A stretch of 8,012 bases of DNA from Pseudomonadota bacterium (GTDB lineage Bacteria; Pseudomonadota; Gammaproteobacteria; Xanthomonadales; Rhodanobacteraceae). Positions 7,343-8,012 of the stretch are shown here, piece by piece. Under the pieces are notes generated by a model, which saw only the letters and a list, made by a program, of their open reading frames with translations, was not told the origin of the DNA and made no database searches. The stretch is from assembly GCA_021787175.1 (NCBI GenBank), contig JAJYMF010000338.1, positions 1 to 8,012 of the forward strand, written 5' to 3'. Position 1 is the first letter of the stretch. The number at the start of each line of letters is the position of its first letter. The position numbers and the translations under genes are program-made.

Positions 7343-7354
7343 TGGGGATAAAGC

Positions 7355-7470
7355 CCTTGGCGGTGACCTACTCTTGCATGGCTAGAGCCACACTACCATC
7401 GGCGCAGGTGCGTTTCACTTCCGAGTTCGGGATGGGATCGGGTGGGACCACACCGCTATGGCCGCCAAGG
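7355..7470 (-). rRNA. rrf: 5S ribosomal RNA
   Basis: Read on the minus strand, this ~116-nt segment opens CTTGGCGGCCATAGCG and closes with GGTCACCGCCAAG, and the two ends pair to form the 5S terminal helix. Conserved internal blocks are present: GTGGTCCCACC, CCGAACTCGGAAGTGAAAC and GCCGATGGTAGTGTGG. It is a structural part of the 50S subunit, transcribed with the 23S gene to its right. The exact ends are uncertain by one to three bases. Confidence 0.97.
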
Positions 7471-7582
7471 AGACGGAGCGGGCAGCGCGGTGAGGCGCCG
7501 GCCCGGCAGGGTATAAACCTGGGTAGTGACGAGTGTGACTCTGGAGCGACGTGCGCTGAGGCGCGAAGCGTCTTGGGGTTAT
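7471..7582 (-). other. 23S-5S internal transcribed spacer
   Basis: About 112 bases separate the 23S 3' end from 5S. No tRNA is present: there is no acceptor stem, no GTTCGAATC-type T-loop and too little room beyond processing sequence. A small imperfect hairpin (GACG/CGTC around GCGC/GCGC, about 7551-7573) lies just beyond the 23S end and might be a maturation signal, but this is speculative. Confidence 0.7.

Positions 7583-8012
<430 letters not shown>

Noticed and set aside
7471..7582. tRNA gene in the 23S-5S spacer
   Set aside because: No cloverleaf arms, T-loop consensus or acceptor pairing could be found on either strand.

Overview
The window looks like chromosomal DNA from a high-GC gammaproteobacterium, most likely of the Lysobacteraceae/Xanthomonadaceae or a close relative. 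The grounds are strongly GC-biased third codon positions, a 23S/5S rRNA sequence of gammaproteobacterial type, and a secreted GDSL esterase autotransporter typical of that group. The taxonomic placement is inference from sequence style; no search was run.

Layout, left to right. (1) Positions 2-160 hold the C-terminal tail of an unidentified plus-strand gene. Four bases after its stop lies a complete mutM/fpg gene (165-977) for formamidopyrimidine-DNA glycosylase, with all catalytic and zinc-binding residues in place. (2) After a 199-base spacer comes a 623-residue GDSL-family esterase autotransporter (1177-3048) with signal peptide, catalytic domain and C-terminal beta-barrel. (3) A strong 12-bp hairpin at 3100-3127, apparently bidirectional, separates it from a convergent minus-strand gene. 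(4) That gene (3155-4009) encodes a 284-residue lipoprotein with a YbaY/YscW-like domain and an extra C-terminal region. (5) A 200-base divergent intergenic region holds a candidate sigma70-type promoter for the lipoprotein, with a perfect 7-bp inverted repeat sitting on its predicted start point. (6) A large plus-strand gene (4210-7242) encodes a 1010-residue exported beta-propeller protein with eleven Asp-box (BNR/sortilin-like) motifs. (7) From about 7308 to the window end the minus strand carries the tail of an rRNA operon: the last ~430 nt of 23S rRNA, a ~112-nt spacer, 5S rRNA and a terminator-like hairpin, all convergent with the propeller gene.

The genes do not form one pathway. mutM is housekeeping DNA repair, possibly translationally coupled to the partial gene before it. 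The other three protein genes all encode envelope or exported proteins (outer-membrane esterase, lipoprotein, exported propeller), but each appears to be its own transcription unit. I see no mobile element, CRISPR array, tRNA, or defence or biosynthetic cluster, and no clear sign of an undescribed system. The most curious items are the inverted repeat over the lipoprotein promoter, the C-terminal extension of the YbaY-like lipoprotein, and the architecture of the propeller protein, whose function is unknown.
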